This document shows positions 11,661 through 22,458 of a stretch of DNA of 64,000 nt, in pieces. Where the stretch lies: positions 542,501 to 606,500 of the forward strand of contig JAUTXW010005194.1 of assembly GCA_030620095.1 (NCBI GenBank). Direction: 5' to 3'. A model generated the notes under the pieces. That model saw only the letters and a list, made by a program, of their open reading frames with translations. It made no database searches and was not told where the DNA came from. A program made the position numbers and the translations under genes. The DNA is from Kuschelorhynchus macadamiae (taxonomy: Eukaryota; Arthropoda; Insecta; Coleoptera; Curculionidae). The stretch's first letter is position 1; each line of letters opens with the position of its first letter.

Positions 11661-13254
11661 GAAGTCACAAAATTTTATTTCTATCTTATGCAGAAATGCC
11701 TTACTTCATATTAATTCTATTGTAAGTAGGAAGAAATGTTTTATTTATTAAGATAGCCGTAACTTTCTTATTTTTTATGCTAGAGAATCCATTTATGGAT
11801 AGATGTAAAGTGCATAAATTACCCAAAATATATGTAATATTAAAACTGTCGCGAAAGGCTGGGAAAATATTTTTCCATTTTCCTAAGGCAGATTGCATTG
11901 TCAAACGCTGGTTGCTTTATTCGGATGAACGCATCGAGAATCTCCCTGCCACGCGTTAGCTCAACCCTTCTCAAATTCATTTAAAAATATCGGACGACAG
12001 CAAGTCAAGTCACTTGGCCTTCGGCGAAAGATCCCGGGACCCACAACCAAGGACGACTTAGAAAATACCAGTTGTTCTGACTGTTCAGAAAATGTCTGCA
12101 TCTATGATTTTACCGACGGGGACTAAGGTCTGTTCTCTTTAATGTTAAAAGTAATGCGACCCTGTTTATTTGTTTTCCACACAAATTGACATTTTAGCGA
12201 TCTGCCTGTATGTCCGACCTTGATGAAATTTTTAGATGCAGTAAATGCATCTATCATTAGCTACATGTATTTTCCGTTTCTTTTGATTGATTAACCGAAC
12301 GTAGAATTTTGCATACATAAGCACCGTTGCATCCGTTTTTCAATAAACCCAGCCGCCGACCATAACTCTGTAAATAGTTGATTTTGCTTTAATAGAGGCA
12401 TACATTACACGCTCCTTAAGAATTCCGAGTTACCATTCTTTAACTAATTTTGTATAAACGAGAATTAATGTATAGAAAAGCTATTCCTTGTAAATATTAA
12501 ACAAATAGAATTTAGTTTAAGATAGGGTTATTTTCGTTAGTAATAGGATTAGCAGTATTATAATCAGATTTTGATATTTATTAATTTCAGAAGAATAAAG
12601 AAAAGCTTAGTTATAGATATTTAGTGGAAATAAATTTATTATTTATAAACAAATCCCTGTTTCACTTCTCCACTGTATAAAAACTACCTTGAGGTAGGTT
12701 TTCCTCTTTCTCTCTATAAAAAGGGGGTGGGGCCCGAGTCTAGCCGAAAATAAATGAAATAAAATCAAAATTAACGTGGGGCCATAAATGGACGTCACAT
12801 GGTTTGAAACAAGACTGGATGACATTTATAAAAAGTAAAAACAATATGGGAAATTGTAAGCCTTTGAACACCATCTTGGGACTCTTCAATAAGATAAGCA
12901 AAATAAAAATTTTTATCAATGGTATTTAATATACCTAATTTTAAACTAATTTAGAAAATCTACTGACTGCAAAATATATTGTTTATAGTGGGCAAATTTC
13001 AAAAATCTAAGCGAAAAACATTCAAATGTATGCATCCCACACAAAACAATGACTAATTTCTTCCCTGCCTCACTAAACCCTGAGACTGAGGTGTGGAAAC
13101 ACTCAGCTGTCCAGTTAAATGTACTTTTAATACAGGACCAGCACTGATTAGAAGATTCTGTGTGGTGTCTGGGTATATCAATAATTTACCCATACCTTGT
13201 ATTAACTTCATTAAAGTAAGTTATCATTTCAGAGTTTTTAACTGAGAGTTTTAA
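11661..13254. other. no gene recognised
   Basis: No frame resembles a known family. A less AT-rich patch at about 11930-12130 stands out in composition, and 12720-12760 is G-rich next to a pyrimidine tract. The two overlapping 60-67 codon frames near 11700-11959 look like chance. Confidence 0.35.
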
Positions 13255-14540
13255 ATATATTAAGATCTAAACAACATGGTTTCACTAGTAGTCATTCTAT
13301 CATTACCAATCTGTTATTGAGAGCATTGGACAGAGGGATTTTTGTTGATTCCATAAACACAGACTTCTCCAAGGCTTTTGATAAAGTCGATAAGAATTTA
13401 TTAGCAGCCAAACTCTTACATTACGGCATAGGAGGTGCACTCTTGAATTGGCTAGTTTCAAATCTTAATGATAGAAAATAAAGTGTTAAAGTCACAACTT
13501 TTTGCTCTGACTTACTTACTCTTACTTCTGGAGTACCTCAAGAAGGTTATACGTGTTATCACTGGATTTATTAGTTTTTAAGCTCTTTTTCTTTTTTTTT
13601 TTAAATTTTATTTACAATTCTTTAGTTTTAAGTTAGTATTTTACATTATATTTATATATTTGTGCTGATACATCTATATTTATATTTTTTTTATTTAGCA
13701 TTGTTAATAATACAGTTAAGTATATGTTTGTTCTAATATATCTTTTATCTTTTTTATTTAGCTTTGTCAATCATGCTTTTATTTTAGACAATAAAGCTTT
13801 TTTGAGTTGAGTTGTCTTGCACCTCTTTTATTTAATATTTTTATAAATGATGTTAATTGCTTTCACTTCAGTGACATATTATTAAATGCAGATGATTTAA
13901 AAATATTCATAATAATCGACCATCCAGAAAAACGTAAATTACCTGCAAGATGACCCCAAAAGATTTGGCGAATTGTGTAATATTAATTCTATAAAACTTA
14001 ATTTAGGTAAATGTAAGTACATATAATTTAGTAGAAAAATAACCTCATGTTTAAATGTATATTATATTTTGGATTATGTAATTGATAATGTAAGTGTTGT
14101 AAGAGAACTAGGAGTATATTTTGATTCTAAACTCACAGTTATTGAGCACATTAATTATTGATGTAACAAGGCTTTAAAAATGTTAGGCTTATTAGAAGGC
14201 ATACCAAAGATTTTGAAAATATTTATGCTTTAAAAAATTTATATTTTTCTAATCAGGTCCCAGATAGAAAGTAGTACTTGTGTGTGGTCATCCCATTGTA
14301 TGTCTCATATCAACAGAATTTAAAAAATACAGCATAAATTTCTCAAATATGTAGGCAGTAAGCTATATATTCCTGTTTTTCAGGTTAGTTACAATGAGTT
14401 AATTACTTTACTGAGATTAAGTACCCTAAGCAATAGAAGAAATAATGTTGACAAGATTTTTATATTCAAATTAATTAACAATTATATTGACTGTTCTGAT
14501 CTTTTTTATGTTCCACCAAGAGCTTTGGGACAGGTGGATA
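13255..14540 (+). pseudogene. decayed non-LTR RT, interrupted by a short retroelement end
   Basis: Readable blocks in order: KQHGFTSSHSIITNLL and NTDFSKAFDKVDKN near 13270-13390, SGVPQEG near 13527-13547, LAPLLFNIFINDV and NADDLKIF (degenerate FADD) near 13816-13910, NLGKCKYI near 14005, VVRELGVYFDSKLT near 14098, and thumb-region blocks up to about 14530. The TDFSKAFD plus INDV..ADDLK pattern resembles the intact element at 21.7-25.3 kb. Stops and shifts are frequent. The SGVPQ block is split by an insertion at 13548-13815. Confidence 0.8.
13548..13815 (+). mobile_element. short 3' end of a non-LTR element inserted into RT pseudogene
   Basis: The surrounding RT frame reads GVPQEG before and LAPLLF after this 268 bp block, so the block is an insertion. 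It starts with a few codons resembling an ORF2 C-terminus (RVITGFISF, stop). It then has an AT-rich untranslated part and AATAAA near 13790, and ends in a short tandem TTGAGTTGAGTT. That is the expected layout of a severely 5'-truncated non-LTR copy with a short repeat tail. Confidence 0.65.
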
Positions 14541-14589
14541 CTACACTCTTTATGAACAAACCTCATCAATAATGAGAATGATGTCTCGA

Positions 14590-14840
14590 GCCAACTCCTT
14601 AGGGTTTGATGTACTCAAATCATCAGGCGTGGTCAGGCTTTAAACTGGTTAAAAAGTTATTTGTCTGAGAGATTATCTCAGTTTGAACAGTGTGATGGTT
14701 CTGCTTCTGAGAGCCAAAAAATTGTCAGTGGCGTTCCACAGGGGCCAATGTTAGGCCCAGTATTGTTCCTGATATATTTTAACGATTTAACTTTTTTTTA
14801 AATATTCAAGGTAAATTCACTCTGTACACAGATGAAGCAC
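14590..14840 (+). pseudogene. RT fragment of another non-LTR element
   Basis: The frame reads QALNWLKSYLSERLSQFEQCDG and then SGVPQGPMLGPVLFLIYFNDL, the RT block 4/5 region. A stop and frame loss follow where the Y-A-D-D block should be. Nothing of the endonuclease or thumb remains nearby. Confidence 0.75.
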
Positions 14841-15747
14841 AATTCTTTGGCGTGACTTGAGTGAGAGCCTACACGGGGAGATGTTTAGTGATATTATTAA
14901 GGTAAAAACTTCATATTTAAAAAAAATCATTAAAATCAATTAGCATGTTTCCAAGAAATTAATAAACAATGAATTTAAAAAAAAATTGATACCCTCTGCA
15001 TGCTTAACAATGCAATTTTGTATATCAGTAAGTTGGTTTAAATCAGCCTAATTTGTATAAGCTTGGTAGGAATGGTGTTCACTTGTCTATTAATAAAGCA
15101 CTATCCTAATTAAATTTGCAATGGCTTAAAAAGAAAACAGAGTTCTAAGATCTTTGTTTTGTGTGTTTATTATCCTGAATAACTAAATCTCGAGTTTGGG
15201 AGGCCTCTCATCTTTGAATCTGCATGTTTCAAATTATAGAACATGCAGTACATTTCTTCTGCACTGTATTTGTAATGATAATGTCTTCAACTGTAAACAC
15301 CTATTATGATCAACTATCATTTTTTAGTGTATATAAAACTAAATTTAAAATCATTGCTAAGACTTATTTTAGGTTAGTATCTATACAATTTGTAAATGTG
15401 AATACGTTGAATAACTAAATAAACATATAATTGACTTAGAGCGAATGGTCTCAAATTAATGCTTGTTTTAATGCTTTTAACTGATCCTATTAGCTAACCT
15501 TTAAACATTATTACTCATGTACTTACAATACGATATATTCTTTAGTTTATAAGTCAAAATTTGGAGATAGTTTTTAGATTCCACACTCAAGTCTCAACTA
15601 TTGTGTTTTGTCATGTTTTGTGTTCCAATCAATACTTCTAATTTAACCTTAACGAAACCAACAAGGCAACAAAGAAATTTTTTTTAAAGGGAAATTCAAA
15701 TTGAAATGAAATTAACTCGAATCGATTCATATTTGTCGATACGAGTA
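14841..15747. other. no gene recognised
   Basis: The stretch is AT-rich with no supported coding region. A 64-codon frame at 15224-15418 has no recognisable motif. Confidence 0.35.
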
Positions 15748-16312
15748 TTCAATTTCAATTTCAGTCTATGTTTTTGGCACTGCACTTGGCAACTTGCCAG
15801 ATTGCTCTTCGTCCGGGGCTTATTTAGAGCTGGAGCGACCCTTCCAGATAATTTACACCTTGTTCCGGTTTGGAGACGTTGTCGGTGGGATATCCGGATG
15901 GCGAGCTCTGAGCTCCCGCTCACCCCGTGTATTTCAATATCTTTAAATTTGTCTTTCTTTATAAACCCTTCTAATGCATCTTGGCTTCCACTAGATGCCT
16001 CTTGAGAATACTACTGCTCTCACAAGATGACCTTTTCTTTCAAGCTATCCCCTTACCGCTCCCACTCCCGCCACATAGAGGCCACTACGCTGATATTCTT
16101 TGTAGAACTGCGGCAGACGAACAGGATAGAATGCAGGAACAACTAGACCTCACACGTTCACAGCGTTTGCTCCCTTTCTAGCGGGGTCGTTAGTTTCCAC
16201 ACTGAGCGGTTGAGTCTCCCGTTTCCCCCCGAAATAAAGCAGCAGAACCGAACACGTGGAACCACGTATATTAATAACACAGAGGTCTGCCCTAGACGAG
16301 ACGAACCGGAAG
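15748..16312 (+). repeat. left arm of a ~570 bp inverted repeat pair
   Basis: From AATTTCAATTTCA at about 15748 to CGGAAGACTG at about 16312 the sequence recurs in reverse complement at 19402-19966, with scattered substitutions and small indels. It is clearly less AT-rich than its surroundings. Two overlapping frames stay open in both copies, one around the peptide LFRAGATLPDNLH and one around QEQLDLTRSQRLL. An AATAAA lies near its inner end. The flanks outside and inside the arms do not match each other, so the arms end sharply. Confidence 0.85.
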
Positions 16313-16593
16313 ACTGATACGAGTATAAATACGAGGATATAGTCGATAGACGATTTTGGTAAGGATGGATAGAACGGGCTCTCGACACTCGTGTAATCGA
16401 AAATCGGAGGCAGATCAGAGCAATCCATCTGTATTAAGAACAGTCCCTACGTAGGAAAAAGCGCAATTACGCAGATTTTGGCGTAACGGGCATCCATATT
16501 TGTGTTAACCAAACAAAAATTCACATTAATACGCTAAAAAAAATTATATCCTAGGTATTTACCAATAATTTATCACATTTTGTCTTATTTAGG

Positions 16594-16925
16594 TCAGGGC
16601 CGGTTTTACCACGAGACGCTAGCCTAGGGCCTCACATTTAACGGTGCCTCACACAAAACCAAAAAATAAAAATATTTCTTCTCCAAATAAAAAAAAAATA
16701 ATAATGCAAGAAAAGAAGCAGAGCTGAAGCGGCGTGAAAGAAATAGGTGAAAGAAAATCAGCGTAATGTCAATAATAATTCCATAACTAAGACGATTGTT
16801 GTTTTTACCCGGTCCGGTTTTGGTATTATTATTTCTATTGAAGTTTTTTCTGGGTAATGGTACTCGACCATGTACCATTTTTGAATAATTATTTTTAAAA
16901 AACATCTTCACATAACGTCACTCAT
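16594..16925. other. possible DNA-transposon terminus (CAGGGCCGGTTTTACC)
   Basis: The sequence CAGGGCCGGTTTTACC followed by GCCTAGGGCCTC resembles the G+C-rich first bases of several hAT-type non-autonomous elements. No matching inverted end or target duplication was found downstream. No transposase is readable in the 300 bp that follow. Confidence 0.3.
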
Positions 16926-17039
16926 TTTTGCTTATTTCCGACGAAAACTACAAGACTAAATCCTTGGCCATCCCCGATTAGGGCATAATGGGGTCGGGCT
17001 ACAGTGTTATTTACAAAAACGCGCGCAGCGGGTTGTTAT

Positions 17040-17365
17040 TCAAAAAGACCTGGTATCTGATGATGACAGATCACCGAGTAAAAGAGTGCCACATGGTAGT
17101 GTGCTTAGTCTATTTATATTTATTTATTACGTTAATGATACTGGCTGTGTTACAGTTGTAAATTACTCTCATGACACAAATCGCGCACAGTAAATAACGT
17201 ACTGGATTTAGGAGGACAATGCCTAATCCTGGCAAAGCCCTGGCTTGATGAGAATAATCTTATACTAAACACACAGACGCCAGCTCTTGTGTTATTTATG
17301 ATTATGCAGTCAACCGTTATATATGATATAGCCGAGATACGCCTATTCGGTAGTCCAACTACCAA
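17040..17365 (+). pseudogene. heavily decayed non-LTR RT fragment
   Basis: The frame near 17088 reads VPHGSVLSLFIFIYYVNDTG, a degenerate version of the VPQGSVLGPLLFIIYVND block. It is followed after shifts by pieces such as WLDENNLILNTQ typical of the post-FADD region. It is too short and mutated to assign to a clade. Confidence 0.6.
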
Positions 17366-17548
17366 ATAAAATATCTGACGGTTACTTTTTGGTAAACTAA
17401 TTGGTTTTGGGGCATTTATAATGTATCCGAAGTCACTTTTTTTCTGTGCCGTTCCCTTTCTGAGATATAATTCTAATTCCTTGAATAATATTATAAAAAA
17501 ATTATTAAAGTCGCAATTTTAAATTGTTATAATAAGGTTATATTACTT

Positions 17549-18013
17549 GTTGGCAACCAGGACAATGGTTGGTAAAGAACAAAATACAGTAAATATTTCA
17601 TTTTAAAATTCGAGAGAAGTTTTTAAAACACTTTATTATGAATATTTTGTTAAATTGGTGGTTTGGTATACGTTTAGAAGATGGCTGAACACGTAGGCAC
17701 TAGGCGGATCGGTACTAGGTTAGGAGTCGAAGCCTGACAGCGCGGAGGTATAATTTTTAAAGCCGTATAACTAATGTATAATAGCTTCAACGATGATGCT
17801 TCCCCGCTCCGGCGTCTAACCTGGTGCTAACACGATACCGTCTCATCTAGTGCATCTGCGCTACTGCGTTCAGGCGCCAGATCATCTGCTAACATGATAC
17901 TGATCAACCTATGTAACAAAATATCCATGATAAACAGTATCAAAAACTGCCATGTTGATAAAATTCGGAAAACTTTAATTACTAAAATTTTTCAAGTGAC
18001 AATGGTTGCCAAC
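17549..18013. mobile_element. candidate MITE with GTTGGCAACC ends
   Basis: A perfect 10 bp inverted repeat GTTGGCAACC...GGTTGCCAAC bounds 465 bp with no coding region. The interior contains a stretch (about 17800-17850, with AACCTGGTGCTAAC) that recurs near 46910-46935, so at least part is dispersed. No clear target duplication was seen, so the boundaries are tentative. Confidence 0.35.
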
Positions 18014-18414
18014 TTAAAAACCAAAATCAAGAAAGAAAAAGTCCCTGTTAAAATTAGTAATCGGCAGACATAATTTTATTGCTGTAGTTTTTAAGTAATA
18101 TAAAGTTATACATTTGAAAATATGTGTAACTTTGATAGTTAATTGTGTATCCAACCGTTTTCTTATAAAAATTCCTGAAGAAAGCAGAAAAGTAGGTAAA
18201 AAACTGTATTTATGAGATTGTGAAATTGGATGGCAGATATCGCCGAAATGAAACGCCGCCAATAATCGGTTATCAGAGCTTCAAAATCTACTATTGCACC
18301 AAAAATCGTTTCAATCAACCAGCGGTATACTGCATAATTAACAATAAAACCTATATTGTTAGGCATATACGTTAGGTTGGTCTATAACATCATTAAAGCC
18401 GTGAAACTATCATT

Positions 18415-19222
18415 ATTGCACAATGGAGATTACGTCATCCGTTTCCGTTCATTTACGTCAAAACTTAATTTTTCTTTGTGTATTTTCTGGGATTTTGCTA
18501 GAAACTTTTTTACAAAATAGGTTATAAACGGTAATATTTAGTTTCAACGCCAATCATCACCCACTTTTGAACCACAAATGTGTACTTCCTTCTAAGTTTC
18601 ATTTTTAGGTTAACATTTTACGAGAATTCCATGGTGTTCCGGGCGTTATAAAGCCACAATTTGACCTTTAAGTGTGGAACACAATGAAAATTATTTCATT
18701 AATTTCTGTCCATTTACGACAAACTTAATTTTTTTTATATATTTTTCTGTGTTTTGTTAAATACTTTTTTGAAATATAGGTTATAAACGGTTGTATTTAG
18801 TTCCAACGTCAAAACTATCACTCATTTTTGTACCACAAATATGTACTTCCTTTTTAAGTTCCGCTTTTGTAGGTTAGTGTTTACGTTGAGGGTTTACGGA
18901 AGATCCATTCTGTTCAACGTCTTAAATCTGGATCACAATGGAAATTACTAAAATGGTATTATGGTAATTTAGTTCCTTGAAAAATTGAAAGGCTTCATTT
19001 CTGTCCATTTACATCAAACTTTATTTTTCTTTGTGTATGTTCCGGTATTTTGTTACATATATTCTTGAAATATAGGTTATAAATGGTTATATTTAGCTCT
19101 AGTGTCAAAATTATCACCCTATTACCACTAATATGTACTTCTTTTTTAAATTTCTTTTTTTAGATTAGTTTTTACGTTAGAAATTGTCGTGAAGTCCATT
19201 GTGTTTTAAGCGCTATATAACC
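18415..19222 (+). repeat. three-unit tandem repeat, ~260-300 bp period
   Basis: Three successive diverged units share the order ACAATGGAAATTA, CATTTACG/ATCAAA, TAGGTTATAAACGGT, TTTAGTTCCAACGTCAAA, CACAAATATGTACTTCCTT and CCATTGTGTT. The CATTTAC landmark falls at 18450, 18711 and 19006, giving periods of 261 and 295 bp. The longer spacing comes from about 35 extra bases near 18945-18990. There is no coding potential. Confidence 0.85.
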
Positions 19223-19401
19223 CATGCGGTGCACATTTTTTTCTTAGCTATCTGCGGAGTCTCGCCGCTTGCCGAGTCTTTTATTTGACAATCCCTGTTT
19301 TAAAATTAAAAAACTTTACATAAATACGCTTTTTTATGTAAAACTAATTTTTTTTTATGACAACAAAAATTATTTGAACCAAGACTCGACAGGCGGCGGC
19401 A

Positions 19402-19966
19402 GTCTTCCGGTTCGTCTCGTCGAAGGCAGACCTCTGTGTTATTAACATAAGTGGTTCCACGTGTTCGGTTTTGCTGCTTTATTTCGGGGGGAAGCGGGAG
19501 ACTCAAACGCTCAGAGTGGAAACTAACGACCCCGCTAGAAATGGAGCAGGCGCTGTGAACGTGTGAGGTCTAGTTGTTCCTGTATTCTATCCCGTTCGTC
19601 TGCCGCAGTTTTACATAGAATATTAGCGTAATGGTCGCTATGTGGCGGGAGTGGGAGGGGTAAGGGGATAGCTTGAAAGAAAAGGTCATCTCGTGAGACC
19701 CCTCTCAAGGGGCATCTAGTGGAAGCCAAGATGCATTAGAAGAGTTTATTAAGAAAGACAAATTTAAAGATATTGAAATATAAGGGGTGACCGGGAGCTC
19801 AGAGCTCGCCATCCGGATATCCCACCGATAACGCCTCCAAACCGGAATAAAGTGTAAATTATCTGGAAGGGTCGCTCCAGCTCTAAATAAGCCCCGGACT
19901 AAGAGCAATCTGGCAAGTTGTGAAGTGCAGTGCCAAAAACATAGATTGAATTGAAATTGAAATTGA
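19402..19966 (-). repeat. right arm of the ~570 bp inverted repeat pair
   Basis: This is the reverse complement of 15748-16312. The two arms are separated by about 3.1 kb holding a possible TE end, an RT fragment, a possible MITE and a tandem repeat. They may be two independent insertions of one element (for instance solo long terminal repeats) in opposite orientation, or the ends of one large foldback element. No target duplication could be seen, so the class stays open. Confidence 0.85.
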
Positions 19967-21597
19967 CAAGCGGTGGGACTCATGCAGTTGGTTACGTATA
20001 AGTAATTTGCCTACGTAGATTCGAAGCCAAAGTAGAATTCTCTAGACCTTTGTGGCTATCTATATTGGCAACACTGATATCTTTAACTATCTTCACTTTC
20101 ACTATCTTCCTCCCCAAAAATCAAAAATTAAAAGTATTTGTTGTTAACATGCTGGAGCCTGGAGCTTATAAAATTGGCTAAATTCAGAAAATAGAGATAT
20201 AAAGGAGTAGAATTGAAACTTTATTTAATAAAAGTAAGGTGGCATTTCGATTCAATATTAAATCAGTTTAAGGTGAGTTTTTTTAATTGATATAATATCA
20301 TACATAATGTGGATACTCGAGAAGGGTTAGGTGGCAAATTGAGGGTTTAATTTATTTGTATTTGTTGATTTCCCTTAGGTACCTATTTAGTTTTGGAAAT
20401 TGAAAAGTTCAACGTTAGTGGTCGTGTTAGGTTATATCAACAATAGGGTTACTAACCCTCTTGGTTTGGTTGGGATTGTCTCCGCCAGCCTTACCGTTTT
20501 AGGTGGAAGTCTCCACTCCGCCTCCCTCAAACAGTTCAAAACTCCCGCTTAAAAGATATAAAACATAAATAGTTACAACAAGTACTAGAAATTTATAATT
20601 TTATCATTATCGTAATAAAGCTTACCTCCCACAACTAAAAACCTTGAAGAAAACATATATATAGGGCTGCCACCTCTCCTGGTTTTGAGCTGTAGTCTTT
20701 GGGTTTTGCTGCTTTTATGCTTTTGTTTTAATACCAATATCTCTGGAGAAAACGTCTTTGGAAAAGGCAAAACTAACTTGAGAAAATGTTTAATTATTTG
20801 GCTACATAACCATGTTACTACATTTAATTATTGGATGAGAGGTAAAAATCAGTGACCTATTCCATTTCCTATGGTCAGGTCCCGAGTTTCAACAAAAGCT
20901 TACAAATACATACCAGTGAAGGCCTTCTTTTAAAAGTCTTAGCCTTTTCAGCAATATATATCTTTCTATTTAAATTAAGAAATTTAAAGAAGATATTAGT
21001 AATAGCATAAGAAAGTTAAGAAGAGACCTAACAGACTGTTAACTGGGCTAGAAATTGTCATATATCAATAGGGTCACAATTTTTAGAACACTAGTGTTGA
21101 AATATACCAAATATAATAATTCTACTGCAAATTGCGTCACCCAAATAGTACACATTGGCTTATGAATTAACATATCTTCTAAATTGGATTATTTACTATT
21201 TTTTTGTGGGATTCCATTCTCCACACACTTGTAATTTATGTGCCACCACATCTTTATTTAAACAGATATATGCCTTCATGTCATCGGCATACAATAGCAC
21301 TTCACTATGCAAAAAGCAGTGAACAACATAGTGGGTCCATTGCTTTTCACTCTTTACACATCACAACTTATAACATATTTACGGTATTGTTCTGCGCATT
21401 TCTAAGCAGATGACACTCAATTGTATTTTTCTTTTAAACCTAGTGGGATCTTGGAGGCTAATGATAAATTGACGCATGATCTAAATGTTCTTATGAGTTC
21501 CGTCCGTCTGTCATATAGTCACTACCATTTTTATTTTTATCATTTTCTTTTAAGTTTGAATATACAAATAAATTAAATTAATTACATATTTGCATGT
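19967..21597. other. no gene recognised
   Basis: AT-rich sequence without supported coding regions or clear repeats. The 60-70 codon frames near 20585 and 21204 have no family resemblance. The last part may already be the 5' untranslated region of the non-LTR element whose ORF1 begins at 21698. Confidence 0.35.
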
Positions 21598-21697
21598 TTT
21601 AAGGAAGCTCAAGTGAAAGTGTCCCGTTCTAGATATAGATTTTTGTGGAATTAGAAGTTTTCAATAACAATATTTATCCTAACCCTACTTTCGAACC

Positions 21698-22438
21698 ATG
21701 AGTTGTTGTTTGGTTTGTAAAAACGATGAGAATAATGAAGATCTCCTTATATATTGTGATAGTTGCAGCAGACCATCACACAAAAAGTGCTCTGGATTAA
21801 ATGCATCCGAAATTCGTGTTATGGAGCTTCGTGGTAAGCGTACCTTAAAATTTCACTGTGAAGACTGCTCAAAGGGTTTACTTATGGTTCCTGAGCTCAT
21901 AAAATCTGTTGAGGAGCTGAAAACCGAGGTAGCTGAGTTAAAAGTGGCCAGAAATTTGGTAAATTCAAATAAAACCTCCCCACAGGAGACTATTACTACC
22001 AACGAGTCTGTTATTAGTGAGATCCAGGAAAGGCAAAGAAGAGCAAACAACATACTGCTCTTCAACATGGATGACCAAGGCTCAGACAGAGATGTTAACA
22101 CATTGTTTTCAACAGTTTTGGGCAGTCCAGTAACCATAAAGAGCCTAGAAAGAATAGGTAAACCCAACAAAAACAACAGAAAAGCATTAAAAATCATTCT
22201 TTCGGATTCTAGGGATGCCATTAGTCTCTTGAAAAACAGACATAAATTGAAAAACACAAAAGTCTTCTTAAATTCTGACCTGACAAAGCAGCAGCGAGCA
22301 CTTGAAGCGGCAGCTAAAGAAGATATGAAAGGAAGGCTCGAAAATGGCGAAAGAGACCTTCACATTAATTACTATATGGGCATACCAAGAGTTGTGCCAA
22401 AAAACGCCAATCGGCAGCCAAGAGCTCCTCACAATTAA
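21698..22438 (+). CDS. non-LTR ORF1 protein with PHD-type zinc finger
   Basis: The 246-residue protein has an N-terminal PHD/FYVE-like finger at about residues 4-57 (CLVC, CDSC, HKKCSGL, HCEDC spacing). A heptad-like coiled-coil stretch follows at about 65-85 (LIKSVEELKTEVAELKV). The basic C-terminal region (about 110-225) contains ILLFNMDD and LERIGKPNKNNRKALKIIL, as in ORF1 proteins that bind element RNA. It ends 20 bp before ORF2. The frame is fully open, unlike most retroelement remains in the window. Confidence 0.85.
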   Translation: MSCCLVCKNDENNEDLLIYCDSCSRPSHKKCSGLNASEIRVMELRGKRTLKFHCEDCSKGLLMVPELIKSVEELKTEVAELKVARNLVNSNKTSPQETITTNESVISEIQERQRRANNILLFNMDDQGSDRDVNTLFSTVLGSPVTIKSLERIGKPNKNNRKALKIILSDSRDAISLLKNRHKLKNTKVFLNSDLTKQQRALEAAAKEDMKGRLENGERDLHINYYMGIPRVVPKNANRQPRAPHN

Positions 22439-22458
22439 GGCACTTTAATAATTTATCA

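Noticed and set aside
11777..11959. 60-codon plus frame overlapping a 67-codon minus frame
   Set aside because: Neither resembles a known protein and no homologous copy was noticed in the window.
21853..22257. 134-codon minus-strand open frame
   Set aside because: It lies wholly opposite the clearly supported ORF1 of the non-LTR element and has no family resemblance; it is a shadow frame.
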